Assembly: GCA_900540805.1 (NCBI GenBank)
Contig: UQHL01000006.1
Coordinates: 62,001 to 126,000 of the forward strand
Direction: 5' to 3'
From: an uncultured Eubacteriales bacterium
GTDB taxonomy: Bacteria; Bacillota; Clostridia; Christensenellales; Borkfalkiaceae
DNA length: 64,000 nt
Shown here: positions 41,031-48,626 of the stretch, piece by piece
Position numbering within the stretch: the stretch's first letter is position 1
How the letters are laid out: each line of letters begins with the position of its first letter
Position numbers and translations under genes: made by a program
Notes under the pieces: generated by a model
Database searches by the model: none
The model's input: only the letters and a program-made list of their open reading frames with translations
What the model was told of the DNA's origin: nothing

Positions 41031-41432
41031 ATGGCTGTATTTTTATCTGAGTCGCGCGAAGCCACCATGGCGTTTGCGGCAGAATACGCAAAAACTTTAT
41101 CCGCGGGCGACGTCGTGCTTTTGGACGGGGACATGGGCGCGGGCAAAACGGTGTTCGCCAAAGGCGTGGCGAAGGGAATGGGCATCTTTGACGAGGTGAC
41201 CAGCCCCACCTACGCCTATATGAACGATTACGACGGCAGGCTGTTTCATTACGACTGTTACCGCATCCAATCGCCGCGGCAGGCGGAGAATCTCGGCCTG
41301 GCGGACTATTTCGAGCTGGGCGGCGTATGCCTCGTGGAATGGAGCGAGAACATCGCGCCCCTTCTGCCCGAACGGCTAAAGCGGGTGAAGATCCGAAAAA
41401 TAGACGAAAACACAAGAGAGATAGAATATTGA
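41031..41432 (+). CDS. tsaE: tRNA threonylcarbamoyladenosine biosynthesis ATPase TsaE
   Basis: ATPase of the t6A37 tRNA modification complex with TsaB and TsaD. 133 residues from ATG 41031, which gives the usual short lead-in to SESREAT and LLDGDMGAGKTVFAKG (Walker A about 34-41). Then come TSPTYAYMNDY, LFHYDCYRI and VCLVEWSENI. A TTG at 40980 in frame is an alternative start but would cross the promoter and lacks a ribosome binding site. It overlaps tsaB. Confidence 0.93.
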   Translation: MAVFLSESREATMAFAAEYAKTLSAGDVVLLDGDMGAGKTVFAKGVAKGMGIFDEVTSPTYAYMNDYDGRLFHYDCYRIQSPRQAENLGLADYFELGGVCLVEWSENIAPLLPERLKRVKIRKIDENTREIEY

Positions 41433-42064
41433 AAAACTTTTTGGCGATCGATACAAGCTCGAAATATATGACGGTGCTGGCGGCAAAGGAGGGACAAACC
41501 TTTTTTTCGCATACGCCCGACTGCGCCATGCGCCATTCCGTACGGCTGATGGGGGCGATCGACGGCGTTTTGAAAGAGGCGAAGCTCTCCTTGGACGAGT
41601 GCGATTTTTTTTCCGCGGTCGTGGGCGCGGGCTCGTTTACGGGGATACGCATCGGGATTGCTACGGCGAAGGGCTTTTGCCTCGCGGAGGGAAAACCCTC
41701 TCTGCCCGTCACCTCGTTTGACGTCGCGGCATATAATGCGTTAGACGGCGAACGGGCGCTCGCCCTGGTGGACGCCCTGCACGGAAACTATTACGCCTGC
41801 GGCTTCGACGAAAGAAAAAACAAAATCCTGCCGCCCGCCTATCTCTCGGAGAAAGAGGTTCTGCGGCTGATCGGGGAGGGCTACGTTCCCTATTCCATGG
41901 AGGAGCTGCCCCTGTCCGCGAAGGCCGCCGTCAGGAAAGCCGACCCCGTCGAGGGGCTGAAGCGGGCGATCGCCGCGCTTTCGAAGGACGCGGGAAACTT
42001 CGGCGAACTCTCCGCGCTGTATATCCGCAAAAGTCAGGCGGAAGAAAACAGAAAGGACGTTTGA
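41429..42064 (+). CDS. tsaB: tRNA threonylcarbamoyladenosine biosynthesis protein TsaB
   Basis: Non-catalytic ASKHA partner of TsaD. 211 residues from TTG 41429, overlapping the tsaE stop; this start gives the exact family beginning FLAIDTSSKYMTV. Motifs include GAGSFTGIRIGIATAKGF (about 67-84) and LALVDALHGNYYACGF. rimI follows after 1 bp. tsaD itself is not in the window. Confidence 0.93.
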   Translation: MKNFLAIDTSSKYMTVLAAKEGQTFFSHTPDCAMRHSVRLMGAIDGVLKEAKLSLDECDFFSAVVGAGSFTGIRIGIATAKGFCLAEGKPSLPVTSFDVAAYNALDGERALALVDALHGNYYACGFDERKNKILPPAYLSEKEVLRLIGEGYVPYSMEELPLSAKAAVRKADPVEGLKRAIAALSKDAGNFGELSALYIRKSQAEENRKDV

Positions 42065-42065
42065 A

Positions 42066-42500
42066 ATGATTTACCGCGAATGGAAGTACGAAGATATCCT
42101 GAAAATTTCGGAGCTAGAAAAGGAATGTTTTCAAGACGCCTGGACGTACAAAATGTTTGTCGAGGCCTTTTCGTCAAAGCTCTTTTACGGGGTCTGCGCG
42201 GAGGAAAACGGCGAAATCGCGGGCTACGCCTGCGAGACGGTGCTGTTTGAAAACGCGGAAGTGGATAACGTCGCCGTCGCGGAGAACTACCGCCGCCGCG
42301 GCATGGGAAAAACGCTTTTGAAGAAGCTGGAAAAGGAAGCGCGGGCACGGGGCGCGGGCGTCATGATTCTGGAGGTGCGCGTTTCCAACGCGCCCGCCAT
42401 GCTGTTATACCTCAAGGAAGGGTTTCGCGGCATTTATACGCGGCCGCGCTATTATCCCGACGGCGAGGACGCCGTCGTCATGCAAAAGCCGATCGGGTAG
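42066..42500 (+). CDS. rimI: Ribosomal protein S18 alanine N-acetyltransferase RimI
   Basis: GNAT acetyltransferase. 144 residues; ECFQDAWTYKMFVEAF near the start and NVAVAENYRRRGMGKTLLKKL (acetyl-CoA loop, about 68-88), then LEVRVSNAPAMLLYLKEGFRGI and RPRYYPDGEDAVVM, all typical of RimI. Position after tsaB is the standard arrangement (tsaE-tsaB-rimI-tsaD). Confidence 0.92.
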   Translation: MIYREWKYEDILKISELEKECFQDAWTYKMFVEAFSSKLFYGVCAEENGEIAGYACETVLFENAEVDNVAVAENYRRRGMGKTLLKKLEKEARARGAGVMILEVRVSNAPAMLLYLKEGFRGIYTRPRYYPDGEDAVVMQKPIG

Positions 42501-42531
42501 CAAATAATCTTGCGGGAGGCGGGAAAACACG

Positions 42532-43251
42532 GTGACTTTCGATTTGTCCGAGGTTTCGTTTATACAAAAGGGAACGGGCCGCGATCTCGTTTTTTTTCAC
42601 GGTTACCTTTCTTCCAAGGAAAGCTTTACGGCGCAGATCGAGTATTTTTCGCGGTTTTACCGCGTCACAGCGTTCGATTTTTTGGGGTTCGGCCAAAGCG
42701 CGCCCCTGAAGGAGGCCTTTTCCGTCTCCGATTACGCGGAGTGGACGAAAGCGCTTTTAGACGCGCTGAAGATAGAGCGCCCGCACGTCGTCGCCCATTC
42801 CTTCGGCTGCCGCGTGGCGGTGAAGATGGCGAAAGGGGACGGGCAGGTATTTGACAAAATGCTTTTGACGGGGCCTGCGGGCGTTATTTTGAAGCGCGGT
42901 TTCGGATATAAACTGAAAGTAAAGGCCTATCGTCTGGTGAAAAAATTTGCGCCGAATTATGCCGAAAAACATTTCGGCAGTACCGAATACCGTTCGCTTC
43001 CGCCCGTCATGCGGGAGAGCTATAAAAAGATAGTCAACGAGGATCTGCGCGCCGACGCGCGGGAAATAAGCAACGAAGTTTTGATGGTGGTGGGGGAAGA
43101 GGATAAGACGACGCCGATCGAGGAAGCGGAAGCCTACCTCGTTTGTCTCGAAAACGGATGGATAAAACGTATGGAGGGCGGGCATTTCGCGTTTGCGGAG
43201 CATCCCCTCGCCTTCAATCTGATTGCGGAGGAATTTTTCTTTCATGAGTGA
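42532..43251 (+). CDS. Alpha/beta hydrolase
   Basis: 239 residues from GTG 42532 behind GGGAGG. Oxyanion-region motif VFFHGYLSSKESF (about 21-33), the strand DFLGFGQSAP, and the nucleophile elbow VVAHSFGCRVA (Ser about 91). Then come an Asp region (VVGEEDKTTPIEEAE) and the final His in GGHFAFAEHP, so the triad is complete. Substrate unknown. The next ATG overlaps its 3' end by 8 bp, so it may serve the Mur ligase operon. Confidence 0.88.
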   Translation: MTFDLSEVSFIQKGTGRDLVFFHGYLSSKESFTAQIEYFSRFYRVTAFDFLGFGQSAPLKEAFSVSDYAEWTKALLDALKIERPHVVAHSFGCRVAVKMAKGDGQVFDKMLLTGPAGVILKRGFGYKLKVKAYRLVKKFAPNYAEKHFGSTEYRSLPPVMRESYKKIVNEDLRADAREISNEVLMVVGEEDKTTPIEEAEAYLVCLENGWIKRMEGGHFAFAEHPLAFNLIAEEFFFHE

Positions 43252-44866
43252 GGTAATTTCGAGGATCGCCGCGTGTATCGCGTGCACCTGCTTCTTTTAC
43301 GTGGGGACGTATAAATCGTTGGGCGCTTTGCAGCAGTGCGGCTATAAAAACGAAAGGTTTTCCCGCTGGCTGAAGCGAAAGGACAATTTATACTACAATC
43401 GGCTCGCGCTGTGGTCGGGGCTGGGTCTGCTTTCGACGGCGGTCGTTTCCCTCTGCTTTTCCTTCGCGGGCGCCGTGGTCGCGCGGCTCGTTTCCGCCGT
43501 GCCCTTCTTTCTGTTTTGTCTGCTGTTCTGTGCGGCGGACCGCAATTACGCGCTCAAAGTGCCCGTCAAAAATACGGGCAGGGTCAAACGGCTCAGCGCG
43601 GTGTATCTTCTGCTTATCGCCTGCGTTTCCTATATCGTCGTCGCGCTTCTGGACTTCGCCTCGGCCGCGATAAAGAGCGAGCTTTACGATCTGTTCGCCT
43701 TTCTGCCCTATACGCTGATGCCCCTGCTTTTGCCTTGGCTGCTCTGTCTGGCCAATCTCCTCGACGGGCTTTACGAAAATCCGCGCAATAAAAAATTTGT
43801 CCGCCGTTCGGGGCAGATATTGGACGAAAGTAAAATCGTCCGCGTGGCGGTGGTGGGAAGCTACGGAAAAACTTCCGTCAAAAATATTCTTAAAAGTATT
43901 TTGTCGGCGAAATATTCCGTCGTGGAAACGCCCGAATCCTTCAATACCCCCGTCGGAATCGCCAAGACGGTGACGGGGCCCGATTTTGCGGGCAAGGAAG
44001 TGCTTATCGCGGAAATGGGCGCGCGGCACGTCGGGGATATCGCGGAGCTGTGCGGCCTCGTCAAACCCGATTACGCGGTGTTTACGGGCGTTTGCGCCCA
44101 GCACGTCGAAACGTTCGGCTCGGAAGAAAATATCCTTAAGGGCAAGAGCGAAATCGTCAAAAGCGGCGCGAAAAAAATCGTCTGCGGCGGCGAGCTCAAA
44201 GAGAAGATTGCCGCCCTGTCTTTAGACGTCCTTTCGATAAGCGAAAAGGAAAAATGTCTCTATGCCGATTACGCAGCTTTGATTTCCGACCTGAAGTTAA
44301 AGCCGCATGCCACTTCGTTTACGCTTTGCCTGCCCGATACGGACGCGATCGCGGTCGAGCTTCCCCTTTTGGGGAAACATTCCGCGGAAAATGTCGCGCT
44401 GGCCGCCCTGCTAGCGCGGGAAATGGGGCTCACGGGAGAGGAAATCGCCAGAGGGATAGAGGGAATCCGTCCCGTACCGCACCGCCTTCAGCTGATCGAG
44501 GGCGACGGCGTGTATATCCTCGACGACAGCTACAACGCCAACCCCCGCGGCGCACGGGAGGCGGTGGAGGCCTTAAAGCGTTTTCCCGCGCGCAAGATCG
44601 TCGTGACGCCGGGGCTGGTGGAAACGGGTATCCTCGACGAGAAGCTCAACGGGGAGCTGGGCGCGGCGCTGGTCGGGCTCGACGAGGTGATCCTCGTCGG
44701 AGAGACGCTGGTCGGCGCCGTCAAGGCGGGATATCTCGAAGCGGGCGGCGAAGAGGAAAAAATAGTCGTCCTTCCCACGCTGGACGCGGCGCAGGCGCGT
44801 TTGAGCGAAACGCTTTCCGCGGGCGACTGCGTATTGTTTCTGAATGATTTGCCCGACGCTTGGTAA
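43244..44866 (+). CDS. MurF-like Mur ligase with an N-terminal membrane domain
   Basis: 540 residues from ATG 43244. The first about 170 residues hold five hydrophobic segments (about 5-25, 58-78, 80-100, 120-140, 150-175) in place of the usual soluble MurF N-terminal domain. The ligase core follows: ATP loop VGSYGKTSVKN (about 206-216), EMGARHVGDI, HVETFGSEENILKGKSEI and the MurF-type ILDDSYNANPRGAREA. The C-terminal domain contains VTPGLVETG. ddl, which makes the D-Ala-D-Ala substrate of MurF, lies next. Whether this is the main MurF or a specialised membrane version is open. Confidence 0.85.
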   Translation: MSEVISRIAACIACTCFFYVGTYKSLGALQQCGYKNERFSRWLKRKDNLYYNRLALWSGLGLLSTAVVSLCFSFAGAVVARLVSAVPFFLFCLLFCAADRNYALKVPVKNTGRVKRLSAVYLLLIACVSYIVVALLDFASAAIKSELYDLFAFLPYTLMPLLLPWLLCLANLLDGLYENPRNKKFVRRSGQILDESKIVRVAVVGSYGKTSVKNILKSILSAKYSVVETPESFNTPVGIAKTVTGPDFAGKEVLIAEMGARHVGDIAELCGLVKPDYAVFTGVCAQHVETFGSEENILKGKSEIVKSGAKKIVCGGELKEKIAALSLDVLSISEKEKCLYADYAALISDLKLKPHATSFTLCLPDTDAIAVELPLLGKHSAENVALAALLAREMGLTGEEIARGIEGIRPVPHRLQLIEGDGVYILDDSYNANPRGAREAVEALKRFPARKIVVTPGLVETGILDEKLNGELGAALVGLDEVILVGETLVGAVKAGYLEAGGEEEKIVVLPTLDAAQARLSETLSAGDCVLFLNDLPDAW

Positions 44867-44990
44867 AGGCGTTCGCTTCCCGTCGGCGGCTGCGTATCGT
44901 TTCCGAACGCTCCGCTTAAAGCGTGCGCTTCCTGCTTTCCGCGGGCGGCTTTGTTCCCAACATTCTGCCTAAAGCGAACGCTTCGCCGCG
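44813..44990 (+). repeat. Degenerate duplication of the 3' end of the Mur ligase gene
   Basis: The coding end GCTTTCCGCGGGCGACTGCG (44814-44833) with GTATTGTTTC is echoed after the stop at 44884 (GGCGGCTGCGTATCGTTTCC) and at 44935 (GCTTTCCGCGGGCGGCTTTG). AAAGGCGTTCGCTTCC (44865) likewise resembles AAAGCGTGCGCTTCC (44918) and AAAGCGAACGCTTC (44971). Spacings are 53-63 bp. Confidence 0.65.
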
Positions 44991-45023
44991 GGAAACGCTT
45001 AAAACACTTTCGAAAAACCCAAG

Positions 45024-45065
45024 ACACCAAAGCGAAAAAATTCTTTTTTGCGGAGGTGTTTTTTT
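45024..45065 (+). promoter_or_regulatory. Terminator-shaped hairpin enclosing the ddl ribosome binding site
   Basis: ACACC (45024-45028) pairs with GGTGT (45055-45059); the inner stem is GC plus AAAAAA (45035-45040) with TTTTTT (45044-45049). The Shine-Dalgarno GGAGG (45052-45056) lies in the 3' side. T7 (45059-45065) runs straight into ATG 45066. Confidence 0.7.
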
Positions 45066-46208
45066 ATGCTTAAAGTGGCGGTGTTGTTCGGCGGAAAATC
45101 CTGTGAAAACGAGATTTCCGTCCTGACGGGCGTCTTTGTGCTCAATCTCCTGGACAGGGAAAAATACGTTCCCGTGCCCGTATATATCCATACCGACGGC
45201 GGAATGTACACCTCGGCGAAGATGACCGATCTCAACGTTTTCAAGAAAAAGGAGTTCTCCTCTTTCGAACAGATTTTTTTCGACGGGGGCACCATGTATG
45301 CGTTTAACGGTGCAAAGACAAAAATCAAGAACAAGGGAAAAATAGACGCGGCGCTCAATTGCTGTCACGGCGGTCTGGGAGAGGGCGGGGGGATATCCGC
45401 GCTGATGCAGCTGAACGGCATTCCGTTCGCCTCGCCCGAACTTACGGCGTCGGGCATGTTTATGGACAAAACGCTGACGAAGCTGGTCGCTAAGGCGCTG
45501 AACGTGCCTACGGTGGAATACATACGCGTCAACGAGGCGGATTATGCCAAGCGGGGAAAATTTCTGCTGAAAAATATCGAGTCGCGTCTCAAATATCCCG
45601 TCGTCGTCAAGCCCGCGCACCTCGGCTCTTCGATCGGGATTTCGGTGGCGGAGACGGAGGAAAGCGCGGCGGCCGCCGTGGAAGCGGCGTTTCAGCTGGA
45701 CGACAGGGTGATCATCGAAAAGTTTCTCAAAAACAAACGGGATGTAAATTGCGCGGCGTATTCCCTGGGCGGGGAGATTTACGTTTCGGAGCCCGAGGAA
45801 GCGGCTTCGGGGGATAAAATCTATACCTTCGCGGATAAGTACCTCGGGGAAGGCAGCCGTCGCAACGGCGGCAAGGCGGGGAAGAAAGCCGCGGCCGTGT
45901 CCGACGAAACGCGGGAAAAAATCCGCTCCTATACGCGCACGCTGTATAAGCGCATGAACTTAAAGGGCATCGTGCGCATGGATTTTTTGCTTTCGGAGGG
46001 GAAAATTTATCTCGGGGAAGTAAATACGGTGCCCGGCTCGCTGGCGTATTATCTCTTCTGCGAGCGGGTGTCCGATGCGAAAAATCTCTTTTCCGATCTC
46101 ATAGACGACGCTTTGGCGAGCGCGGCGGCGGGCGAAAAGCGCGTGATTGCCACGGGGATTCTGCAGTCGGTGACGGTGCACGGAAAGCGGGGAGGAGTCC
46201 GTATCTGA
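45066..46208 (+). CDS. ddl: D-alanine--D-alanine ligase
   Basis: Makes D-Ala-D-Ala for the peptidoglycan stem peptide. 380 residues from ATG 45066. N-terminal VAVLFGGKSCENEISVLTG (about 4-22), NCCHGGLGEGGGISALMQLNG with the HG(G)xGE motif, the ATP-grasp domain (VVKPAHLGSSIGISVAE, VIIEKFL) and the C-terminal GIVRMDFLL, LGEVNTVPGSLAYYLF (metal-binding E and N). The residue pattern is Ddl-like, not clearly of the D-Ala-D-Lac type, which I cannot exclude. The downstream hairpin favours the opposite strand. Confidence 0.93.
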   Translation: MLKVAVLFGGKSCENEISVLTGVFVLNLLDREKYVPVPVYIHTDGGMYTSAKMTDLNVFKKKEFSSFEQIFFDGGTMYAFNGAKTKIKNKGKIDAALNCCHGGLGEGGGISALMQLNGIPFASPELTASGMFMDKTLTKLVAKALNVPTVEYIRVNEADYAKRGKFLLKNIESRLKYPVVVKPAHLGSSIGISVAETEESAAAAVEAAFQLDDRVIIEKFLKNKRDVNCAAYSLGGEIYVSEPEEAASGDKIYTFADKYLGEGSRRNGGKAGKKAAAVSDETREKIRSYTRTLYKRMNLKGIVRMDFLLSEGKIYLGEVNTVPGSLAYYLFCERVSDAKNLFSDLIDDALASAAAGEKRVIATGILQSVTVHGKRGGVRI

Positions 46209-46241
46209 AAAAGCGCCCCGTTTTGTCAGGAAACGGGGCGC
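46208..46241 (-). terminator. Terminator for the minus-strand BclA-like gene
   Basis: GCGCCCCGTTT (46213-46223) pairs with AAACGGGGCGC (46231-46241). The T run is on the minus strand (AAAAA at 46208-46212), so it ends leftward transcription. It abuts the ddl stop codon. Confidence 0.8.
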
Positions 46242-46329
46242 ATGCCGATATACAAAAGAGCGTTACGCTCCTTTCAGAAGTTATGCCGAAGGCAGGGAAA
46301 CGGGGTCCATACCGATAAGCGGAAGCGCT

Positions 46330-46926
46330 TTACGCCAATTTGACGACCATCATGGAAGCGTTGACGTTGGGGCCGCCGCCCCCTACTCCCGTGGCGAGCG
46401 TCACCGTCGCGCCCGTGGAATTGACGAGCGCGAGCGTGCTGCCGGCAGGGGCCGTAACGATGGCAAAGCCCGTGGTAAGCGTGCGGACGGCCGAGCCTGC
46501 CGCGCCCGTTTCGGTGCCGTAAAAGGTACCGGGAACCGACGTGTCGTTGAGATAGAGAATAAACTGATTGGCGGCGGTGCCCATGACGGTGAACCACACG
46601 GCATAAGTGCCTGCATCGGCCAAAACGACGGCGTTTCCGCCCGCGGTATGCGTGACGCCTGCGGAAAGAACGCCGTTTGTCGAAAATCTTACCCCCGCGG
46701 CGGCCGCCACCGTTTGCAGACCGTCGTTAAAGACGTACCCGTATTCGGCTGTGGGGAGCGGGGCCGGCGCGGGTGCTGGAACGGAATTGACGACGCGCGT
46801 CACCGTTTTGGAAACGATACAGGCGGGGGGACAGGGCGCACAGGGAAAACAGGGCGTACAGCCTCCGCCGCAGGCGTTTTGTCCGAAACATTGAAGCTTG
46901 GAAAGACCGGAAAAATCTTTATTCAT
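46330..46926 (-). CDS. BclA-like C-terminal domain protein, probable spore-surface protein
   Basis: 198 residues. The N-terminal 45 residues are Cys/Pro-rich (CTPCFPCAPCPPAC), followed by a Pro/Ala linker (VPAPAPAPLP). The rest (about 65-198) is a TNF/C1q-like beta domain of the BclA exosporium type: GVRFSTNGVLSAGVTHTAGG, GTYAVWFTVMGTAANQFIL, STLALVNSTGATVTL. Unlike BclA it has no collagen Gly-X-Y repeats, only the cysteine-proline head, which could crosslink it into a coat or exosporium layer. An upstream CATATAAT fits mother-cell expression. Confidence 0.8.
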   Translation of the reverse strand: MNKDFSGLSKLQCFGQNACGGGCTPCFPCAPCPPACIVSKTVTRVVNSVPAPAPAPLPTAEYGYVFNDGLQTVAAAAGVRFSTNGVLSAGVTHTAGGNAVVLADAGTYAVWFTVMGTAANQFILYLNDTSVPGTFYGTETGAAGSAVRTLTTGFAIVTAPAGSTLALVNSTGATVTLATGVGGGGPNVNASMMVVKLA

Positions 46927-47006
46927 AAGTGAAAAAACCTCTTCCTTTTGAAAATTTCGGCCGAAAAGAGCGGAAAAAATTCACCGCGCAAAGTTCGGCT
47001 TACGTG

Positions 47007-47014
47007 ATTATATG
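47007..47014 (-). promoter_or_regulatory. Possible sigma-E/sigma-K type -10 for the BclA-like gene
   Basis: Minus strand CATATAAT (47014-47007) fits CATANNNT. An AC about 18 bp upstream is a poor match to the sigma-K -35. No sigma-A promoter was seen in this position. Confidence 0.4.
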
Positions 47015-47055
47015 CGAAACGGAGGCAAACGGGTTCAAAGGCGAGGAAGACGGGA

Positions 47056-47150
47056 AAACGGCAGGAGACTGCGAAAGGTGGGAAAATGACGCCCAAACGG
47101 CAGGAGACTTTTGACAGGCGGGAAAACAACGCCCAAACGGACAAGCCTGC
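47056..47150 (+). repeat. 39-40 bp tandem repeat, about 2.4 copies
   Basis: AAACGGCAGGAGACT at 47056 and 47095 and AAACGGACAAGC at 47135; each unit ends in GGGAAAA--AACGCCC. The repeat lies in the 364-bp gap between the BclA-like gene and obg. The remainder of that gap holds only the two promoters listed. Confidence 0.75.
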
Positions 47151-47220
47151 CGCTTTTCAGATATTTCCCCAAAAGGAAAAGGTTTCCCCGCAAGATTGTG
47201 GGATACGCGCCCGCAAATCA

Positions 47221-47249
47221 TTGCTTTTTTTTCGATTTTTTGTTATACT
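47221..47249 (+). promoter_or_regulatory. Sigma-A type promoter for obg
   Basis: TTGCTT (47221-47226), 17 bp, TATACT (47244-47249); start near 47256, 35 nt before ATG 47291. Confidence 0.75.
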
Positions 47250-47290
47250 GTTAAAAAGACTGAATTTTGGCGGATTACGCAAGGAAAACT

Positions 47291-48571
47291 ATGGCAAACG
47301 GCGAATTTACGGATAAGGTAAAAATACTCATCAAGGCGGGCGACGGCGGCGACGGAATGAATTCCTTCAAGGCCTATAAAGGCAAACCCGCATGCGGGCC
47401 CGACGGCGGCGACGGCGGCAGGGGCGGCGACGTGTATTTCGTGGGCGACAAGGACATGAACGATTTGTTCTCCTTCCGCTTTACATGGAAATATTTTGCG
47501 GACAACGGCGAACACGGCGGAACCAACCAATGCTTCGGCAAGGGCGGAAAAAACGTCTATATCAAGGTTCCTTTGGGGACGTTGGTGCGCGACGCGGACA
47601 CGGGGCGCCTGATCTGCGACGTGTTCGAGGACGGGCGGGAGATCCTCGTGGCGCGCGGCGGAAACGGCGGCAAAGGCAACGTGCGTTTCACGACGGCGCG
47701 GCGTCACGCGCCCAATTTCGCGCAGAAGGGCGAACGGGTGAAAGAACATTATGTGATCCTCGAAATGAAAGTGATTGCGGACGTGGGGCTGGTGGGCTTT
47801 CCCAACGTGGGAAAGAGCACGCTGCTCAGCAAGATTTCCGCCGCGCGTCCGAAGATTGCAAACTATCATTTCACCACCCTTTCCCCCAATCTCGGCGTGG
47901 TGCGCTACTATGAGAAATCCTTTATCGCGGCGGATATTCCGGGACTTATCGAGGGCGCGGCGCAGGGCGCGGGGCTGGGACACGATTTTTTGCGCCATAT
48001 CGAACGCACGCGCATGCTTTGCCACGTGGTGGACGTTTCGGGCTGCGAGGGACGGGACCCGATAGAGGATTTCAAAAAGATAAACGAGGAGCTTAAGGAA
48101 TACGGCGAAACGCTTGCTTCTCTGCCGCAGGTGATCGTGTGCAACAAGTGCGACGTTTTCGGCGCGGAGGACAACCTCAAGGCGTTTAAGAAAAAATACG
48201 GCCGCAAGTATAAAATTTATCCGATCACCGCGGTCACGGGCGAGGGCACGCGCGAGCTGATCGAGGGGATTTTCGACGTGCTCAAAGACCTGCCCCCCGT
48301 GGAGCCCGTTCCCGTGGAGGAGGACTTTGAATATACGGCGAACGACAATCTCGAATTTGAGATTTACCGCGACGAAAACGGCGTATATACCGTCGTCGGC
48401 GGGCTGGTAGATATGCTCTGCCGCAACGTCGTGCTGAACAATCCCGATTCGATGCTCTATTTCCAAAAGGTGTTGAGGCTTCGCGGCGTCATTAAAAAGC
48501 TGACGGCCATGGGCTGTAAGGAAGGGGACACGGTATCCATCGGTGACGTGGAATTCGACTTTGTGCCGTAA
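47291..48571 (+). CDS. obg: GTPase ObgE/CgtA
   Basis: Ribosome-associated GTPase needed for 50S maturation and growth control. 426 residues from ATG 47291 (AAGGAAA upstream; ATG 47267 is less likely). Glycine-rich Obg domain (GDGGDG, GPDGGDGGRGGDV, ARGGNGGKGN), G domain with VGFPNVGKSTLLSKIS (about 166-181), DIPGLIEGAAQGAGLGHDFL and NKCD, and a C-terminal OCT domain (about 355-426, LEFEIYRDENGVYTVVGG). Length is normal. Confidence 0.97.
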   Translation: MANGEFTDKVKILIKAGDGGDGMNSFKAYKGKPACGPDGGDGGRGGDVYFVGDKDMNDLFSFRFTWKYFADNGEHGGTNQCFGKGGKNVYIKVPLGTLVRDADTGRLICDVFEDGREILVARGGNGGKGNVRFTTARRHAPNFAQKGERVKEHYVILEMKVIADVGLVGFPNVGKSTLLSKISAARPKIANYHFTTLSPNLGVVRYYEKSFIAADIPGLIEGAAQGAGLGHDFLRHIERTRMLCHVVDVSGCEGRDPIEDFKKINEELKEYGETLASLPQVIVCNKCDVFGAEDNLKAFKKKYGRKYKIYPITAVTGEGTRELIEGIFDVLKDLPPVEPVPVEEDFEYTANDNLEFEIYRDENGVYTVVGGLVDMLCRNVVLNNPDSMLYFQKVLRLRGVIKKLTAMGCKEGDTVSIGDVEFDFVP

Positions 48572-48626
48572 AGAGGCGGACAAGGCGAAAAAAATACGAT
48601 TTTTACAAAGGATATAAAGAGAAGAT

